This document shows positions 60,349 through 64,000 of a stretch of DNA of 64,000 bases, in pieces. Source of the stretch: Planctomycetaceae bacterium (GTDB lineage: Bacteria > Planctomycetota > Planctomycetia > Planctomycetales > Planctomycetaceae); the NCBI GenBank assembly GCA_041398785.1, contig JAWKUA010000016.1, positions 119,466 to 183,465 of the forward strand. Reading direction: 5' to 3'. The position numbers and the translations under genes are program-made. The notes beneath the pieces are model-generated. The model was given only the letters and a program-made list of their open reading frames with translations, was not told where the DNA came from and ran no database searches. Each line of letters starts with the position of its first letter. The first letter of the stretch is position 1.

Positions 60349-60942
60349 TCAACGCTTCTTCTTTTGCCAGATGCCCAGACCGCGAGCTCTCGCGGCTGCC
60401 TCGGCGGCCCGCAACTCCGGTTCCAGGTCGGCGGGCAGCCCGAATCTTGCCAGTAATCGAGCGTTTCCGACTTCCAGAATCTCTTTGTTGACCAATGAAC
60501 CGTCTTCCGCGTAGACCCATGCCAGAATGCGGCCGTACTGATCTTCCGGGTCCGGTCCGAATCGCAGTGTAACTTTCGTGCCGTCGATGCGAGCTCTCAG
60601 CCACTGCGTGGCTTCTTTGGCGTAGAACTCTTCTTCGTGATCTTCACGCTCAAGTTCCGGAGCGTTCACACCGATCAGCCGGACACGCTTGTTGTCTTCC
60701 CTGGAAACGAACGTATCGCCGTCCGAAACACGCTTCACGGTGACGATCCGATCGGGCGCGGCGGATTCGCGGGCGGAAATTGTTGGCGAGGACGCTTTCC
60801 CGTCCTCCGGTTCCGGGACCGCGGTTTCGAACCCCAGCAGCCATCTGCCGATGGCCAGCACCAGCAGAACGATTGTTGCCCATTGAGCGGGAGTCAGTTT
60901 TCGAGTCTTCACGTTTCCGCCGGTTGTCATTTGCTCAGGCAT
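60349..60942 (-). CDS. Membrane-anchored thermonuclease (SNase-like)
   Basis: 197 aa. One N-terminal helix (WATIVLLVLAIGRWLLGF) anchors it, followed by a staphylococcal-nuclease domain at residues 65-190: VKRVSDGDTFVS, KRVRLIGVNAPELERED and DQYGRILAWVY supply the catalytic Arg, Glu and Arg and the Ca2+-binding Asp residues. It is likely periplasmic and cleaves DNA or RNA. ATG at 60942 or, two codons' difference aside, the ATG at MTTGG. Convergent with the phosphatase gene. Confidence 0.88.
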   Translation of the reverse strand: MPEQMTTGGNVKTRKLTPAQWATIVLLVLAIGRWLLGFETAVPEPEDGKASSPTISARESAAPDRIVTVKRVSDGDTFVSREDNKRVRLIGVNAPELEREDHEEEFYAKEATQWLRARIDGTKVTLRFGPDPEDQYGRILAWVYAEDGSLVNKEILEVGNARLLARFGLPADLEPELRAAEAAARARGLGIWQKKKR

Positions 60943-61026
60943 CAGATTCGGAACCGGCGGAAGTTACCACATGCGCCGAAGCGTCGTCATGTCGACCGGC
61001 ACAGTGGCGGTCAGGAGCGGCGGTCT

Positions 61027-61464
61027 TTACAGCAGCAGCATCGCCACGTCTGACAATTCGACGCTGATGGAATACGCACGGCCATTCATCGCCAACTGGT
61101 CATCGTCCTTGGTGTTGAGCACCAGCAGGTCGATGTCGTGTTCCTGCACAAGCCGGCGATATTCCTGCAGGTGGTGCCCGCGCGTGACGTGGCTCTTGAC
61201 CTCGATGTTGGGGCCTTCTTCATGAATCGTAACTTCACACGCTTCGATGAAGTCGCGGGCTTCGGCCAGCAGTTGCTCTTCGATCAGCCGTCGGGCATCC
61301 GCGGAATCGATTTCCGGGATCCGCTCGATCACGTTCATATAGCGTTCGAAGACGCGATCGTCTTCAATGTGGCACAGCCACATCGTGCCGCCGGTCCGGC
61401 ACATTCGCGCGCCGTAGTTGATCAGCCGGTTGTCACCTCGAATGTGATCCGCCATCACCATCAC
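61027..61464 (-). CDS. UspA-like domain, C-terminal half of a split tandem universal stress protein
   Basis: 145 aa from GTG 61464; the ATG at 61461 or 61455 is equally possible. It reads VMADHIRGDNRLINYGARMC then VKSHVTRGHHLQEYRRLVQE and DIDLLVLNTKDDDQLAM, a Usp fold. The frame is open upstream as CDRVMVMADH, the usual beginning of a second Usp domain, and no ribosome binding site precedes the possible starts. It probably belongs with the next feature as one protein separated by a one-base frameshift at about 61470. Confidence 0.6.
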   Translation of the reverse strand: MMVMADHIRGDNRLINYGARMCRTGGTMWLCHIEDDRVFERYMNVIERIPEIDSADARRLIEEQLLAEARDFIEACEVTIHEEGPNIEVKSHVTRGHHLQEYRRLVQEHDIDLLVLNTKDDDQLAMNGRAYSISVELSDVAMLLL

Positions 61465-61468
61465 GCGG

Positions 61469-61879
61469 TCACAGCGCGCCTGACACGGACACCGGCTGAG
61501 CCGCCGTTCCGGGCAACACGAGTACCGGAATCGAAGTCGTCTGAGTCAGCACGTCCAGATAAACGCCCAGACTGTGCTGAGGAATGAAGGACCGTTCCTG
61601 CAGATGTCGGTAGGTCACGATCAGATCCGTGCGCTGGTTGTCGATCTCGGCCAGCAGTTCCGCCACGGTGTGATATCGTTCGCCGGCAATGATGCGCCAG
61701 TTGTCGACCGATTCCAGCCGAGAAAGCAGCGGTTGAACGGTCTGCAGTGCCGCCTCAGAATCTGCCGGACTGCTGTCCGTCACGAAGGCCAGGTTCGAAA
61801 TCGGAATGTCCACGAACGACAGGACCTGCTTGTCGGCGCGGCGAAAGATGGATTCAAATTCGTCGATGGTATCGTTCAT
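61469..61879 (-). CDS. UspA-like domain, N-terminal half of a split tandem universal stress protein
   Basis: 136 aa from ATG 61879 (MNDTIDEFESIFRRADK), preceded by AGAGAGA. The domain contains NLAFVTDSSPADSEAALQTV, DLIVTYRHLQERSFIPQHSL and SIPVLVLPGTA, the end of a Usp fold. It stops at TGA 61471-61469, where shifting by one base joins it in register with the second domain. Two-domain Usp proteins sense stress or bind nucleotides; the role here is unknown. Confidence 0.6.
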   Translation of the reverse strand: MNDTIDEFESIFRRADKQVLSFVDIPISNLAFVTDSSPADSEAALQTVQPLLSRLESVDNWRIIAGERYHTVAELLAEIDNQRTDLIVTYRHLQERSFIPQHSLGVYLDVLTQTTSIPVLVLPGTAAQPVSVSGAL

Positions 61880-62188
61880 GTCTCTCTCTGCGACGCGAAT
61901 CCGGCGCTGTGACGGCAGCATCGTAGCATCACAACAACCAGCGCACTACGACGACCGAACTCGCTCAGGTCGCAGCGTGCAAGTCGATGCATTCGGAAGG
62001 TGCCCGGAAACCCGGAATCGGTGTACCGGCTACCGCGCTCACCGGCCAAAGTGAATCGTTGTTGCCGGCGTTTCCCGGAAAACGCCCGAATTCCCGGACC
62101 GCGTGATTCGGCCATTTCCGGGCTTCCGTCGCGGCACCTATACTGCAGACTCCGCTCACGGAAGAGCGATCTCGCAAAGGAATCCGAA

Positions 62189-62731
62189 ATGCCCGTCCAG
62201 TTGACTCGACCTGATGTCGCCGACATGGTGCTTCGCACATTTGAGCGGCCCATTCATCCGGAGCTTTTTGAATCGCTGCGAACCTGCACGATTTCCTTCA
62301 GCGGGCACAAAGCCACGATTCGCATCGGAAGGTCTGGTCACCTGCTCGCATTTCGGACGGAAGATTCGGTGATTACCGAAGTGGCAACGTCGCGTCACGA
62401 TTCACTTCCGCAGAATCGCAAAGTTGTTGATCGGCGGCTGATCGGCTACCGCACTCACATGATCGATCTGCCCGGCGTGCGGTACCACTGCAGTTATCAG
62501 TTGGAACACGTCCCTCCGGAAATATACCTGCAGTTGCACCGGGAGTTTGAAGCGGACGCGCAGAACGCGGCGCTGGCGGTCACACTTCCCGGAGCAACTG
62601 AACACAGTCCCGAGTGCATCAGCCTGATGAAGTGTGACGTGTTGTCGGAAGGGCTGGTGGTGCATGCCTTCCACACGTTTCCGGAAAACGCTGCGGTGCT
62701 GAGAACTCAGACGCTGTTTGAGCTGCTGTAG
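62189..62731 (+). CDS. DUF2617-like protein
   Basis: 180 aa. The N-terminus VLRTFERPIHPELFESLRTC and the later MIDLPGVRYHCSYQLEHVPP resemble proteins annotated as DUF2617 in planctomycetes; this rests on memory of those sequences. No catalytic motif or membrane segment was seen. ATG at 62189 with AAGGA eight bases upstream is chosen over a far-upstream open frame. Function unknown. Confidence 0.6.
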   Translation: MPVQLTRPDVADMVLRTFERPIHPELFESLRTCTISFSGHKATIRIGRSGHLLAFRTEDSVITEVATSRHDSLPQNRKVVDRRLIGYRTHMIDLPGVRYHCSYQLEHVPPEIYLQLHREFEADAQNAALAVTLPGATEHSPECISLMKCDVLSEGLVVHAFHTFPENAAVLRTQTLFELL

Positions 62732-63038
62732 CCCGTCCCGTCCGAAGGAATCCTGATCTTTGAACGACGCGACTCCGTCGCCCTCGAAACCACGCGGCGG
62801 GATCGGAGTCCAGTCGTGCCGACGCAGCGGCACGATCGGCTTCCCATCGTGCTGACGGCATTGCGGGCGCGCGACGGAATCACAATGCCAAACACGACGG
62901 CGTCGCAGCCCACCGCTGTTCGTGAAAACTGCGGCCACACATCAGCACCGAAGACATGGTTTCCGCCATGCCCCTTCCTGAAAGGCGATCGCGCTTGCGC
63001 ATCAGGCCCCCGCGTGTCGTTCTGCAGCGGAGCCTTAT
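62732..63038. other. Convergent intergenic region
   Basis: About 307 bases between the DUF2617-like gene and the convergent DsrE-like gene. It holds the second copy of the 56-nt repeat and a second hairpin just after it (62814-62835, TCGTGCCG with its complement). No gene is supported. Confidence 0.5.
62764..62819 (+). repeat. 56-nt palindromic repeat, copy 2
   Basis: It aligns without gaps to the minus strand of 11985-12040 at 40 of 56 positions. Shared blocks are GACTCCG, TCGAAA, CGGGATCGGAGTC and TCGTGC. The arms (about 62764-62776 and 62804-62816) can pair as a hairpin with a central loop. It lies 33 bases after a stop codon, as copy 1 lies 22 bases after one. Confidence 0.55.
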
Positions 63039-64000
63039 TCAATTGCCCAGAGGAATATAAGCAAAGCCGTCACTTTGCAGGTTGACCAGCGTCGTCAGCG
63101 CTGACACCGCCGTATCGGCGAAGACCACCACGTCCTCGGGTTTGCCTCCCTTGCTCAGCAGCGACTGACCGCAAACATAGATCGCGACACCTGCTTCGTG
63201 AAGTTCGTGAAGACAGTCCAGATTCGGATTACCGTCTGTTCCAAACTGTTTTCCGTAGGCATCCGCGTTCAGCACGGCCAGTGTCGCGTCGCCGTGAAGC
63301 ACAATCGCAATTTCAGCGGTTGCCGATTCCTGTCCGGCGGATTGGTAGATGTTCACAAATCGAGCGACTTTTTCGATCGCGGGATTCAGCACGTCGGGAT
63401 CACTGCCCTTCGTGACATCAACGACAATCCTGCTGCCGGTGCGAGGCTGCTGTGCGGCTTCCGGAAGTCTGACAACCTTACCGTATTTGCCGATCGCCGG
63501 TTCCGTCGCTTCGCGGTATTCGGGTGCCTCGCGGCCGGGCACGGCGTGGTTTTTCATCGCTTCGGCAAATCCCTTCGCGGCGAACTTCGAAACCACCTCC
63601 GCGTGCGCCTGAATCAGTTTCGCAACGTAGGGATCATCGGAAGTTTCCGTGACGCGAACACCCTTTTCCGTTTCTTCCCGCTTCATCGTGATCTTATCGG
63701 TGTGTCGGAACAATTCGGCGAACAGCGGGTCGCGCAGATGGATCGGCCTGGTCTCTTCGACTCGGCGCTGCATCCACTGAACGTGCTGTTTGATCCTTGC
63801 CGCAACCTCCGGTGAATCGGATTCCGTCAGCGTTTCCACGCCATTGGGAAGCTGCTTTACGGTGCGTGTGATCTGTTCATGATTCGTCAGCAGAAAATGG
63901 AAATCCTCGCGATCAGCATCGTGCCGCTCATCGGCGCCGCGACCGCCGGCCCCGCGACCGAAGCCGCGACCGAGTCCTCGCCCCGGACCTCGCTGGGCGA
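63039..64000 (-). CDS. DsrE-like protein with Gly/Arg-rich segment, partial (runs off the window)
   Basis: At least 320 aa; the 5' end is beyond base 64000. The part nearest the window edge is a repeat-like RGPGRGLGRGFGRGAGG segment, then DFHFLLTNHEQITRTVKQLP and a helical region rich in charged residues. The C-terminal 130 residues look like a DsrE/DsrF-type domain (RIVVDVTKGSDPDVLNPAIE, EIAIVLHGDATLAVLNADAY, GVAIYVCGQSLLSKGGKPED), which in other proteins handles sulfur as persulfide; the Cys in IYVCGQSL could serve. No start can be chosen. Function unknown; a signal peptide may lie outside the window. Confidence 0.65.
   Translation of the reverse strand, partial: AQRGPGRGLGRGFGRGAGGRGADERHDADREDFHFLLTNHEQITRTVKQLPNGVETLTESDSPEVAARIKQHVQWMQRRVEETRPIHLRDPLFAELFRHTDKITMKREETEKGVRVTETSDDPYVAKLIQAHAEVVSKFAAKGFAEAMKNHAVPGREAPEYREATEPAIGKYGKVVRLPEAAQQPRTGSRIVVDVTKGSDPDVLNPAIEKVARFVNIYQSAGQESATAEIAIVLHGDATLAVLNADAYGKQFGTDGNPNLDCLHELHEAGVAIYVCGQSLLSKGGKPEDVVVFADTAVSALTTLVNLQSDGFAYIPLGN

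Noticed and set aside
1..64000. tRNA or rRNA genes
   Set aside because: No cloverleaf-like sequence with a T-loop GTTCRANTC in a suitable context and no rRNA blocks were found by eye in intergenic regions.

Overview
The window looks like a chromosome segment of a planctomycete (Planctomycetota), possibly from a draft or metagenome assembly. The grounds are a moderately high G+C content, short operons in mixed orientation, secreted CxxCH proteins of the planctomycete cytochrome type, small membrane proteins beginning MNPY, an N-type F1Fo ATPase operon and many large secreted proteins of unknown function. No rRNA, tRNA, CRISPR array or intact mobile element was seen.

Layout. 0.2-4.7 kb: a 7Fe ferredoxin with its own terminator, then two adjacent dynamin-like GTPases. 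4.8-10.2 kb: a diheme-type secreted protein divergent from 2-oxoglutarate dehydrogenase E1 (sucA). 10.2-15.9 kb: surface-sugar genes (UDP-glucose dehydrogenase, a GT2 glycosyltransferase coupled to a methyltransferase, a membrane glycosyltransferase). 16.1-21.1 kb: a signalling block with an RsbU-type receiver/PP2C protein, a five-PAS histidine kinase and an Rcp1-like receiver. 21.1-29.4 kb: a monoheme protein, an Rrf2 regulator under a promoter overlapped by a perfect palindrome, an MrfA/YprA-type helicase, a tagaturonate-epimerase-like protein, a cysteine desulfurase-like enzyme, a phosphoesterase and rpsT with a textbook terminator. 29.6-34.3 kb: secreted and envelope proteins, including a LysM L,D-transpeptidase and a serine esterase.

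34.3-39.5 kb is a gene-poor region of decayed gene pieces and somewhat lower G+C. It begins with a compact unit made of a very long Shine-Dalgarno sequence, a 14-codon ORF, hairpins and a terminator. It also holds a K+ channel-like gene and a small ORF cut by an in-frame TGA. After a sialidase-like gene, 41.2-48.0 kb carries a complete N-ATPase operon (atpDCQRBEFAG). Its epsilon subunit has a collagen-like hexapeptide repeat inserted in a loop.

48.0-53.6 kb has a Nudix hydrolase, DUF2905, a lipase-like protein and an operon ending in a coiled-coil membrane protein gene with two frameshifts. 53.8-58.3 kb is the most interesting block: a papain-like C39 peptidase, a RimK-like ATP-grasp ligase with an RLAN-type N-terminus, a GCS2 carboxylate-amine ligase and an N-formylglutamate amidohydrolase-like enzyme. 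Together they suggest an unexplored peptide or amide ligation pathway, and two tiny ORFs lie inside it. 58.3-64 kb holds a transposase remnant, a tyrosine phosphatase fused to a cytochrome c'-like domain, a thermonuclease, a UspA-type gene split by a frameshift, a DUF2617-like protein and a DsrE-like protein running off the end. A 56-nt palindromic repeat occurs at 12.0 kb and 62.8 kb. All functional assignments come from reading motifs; no database search was run.
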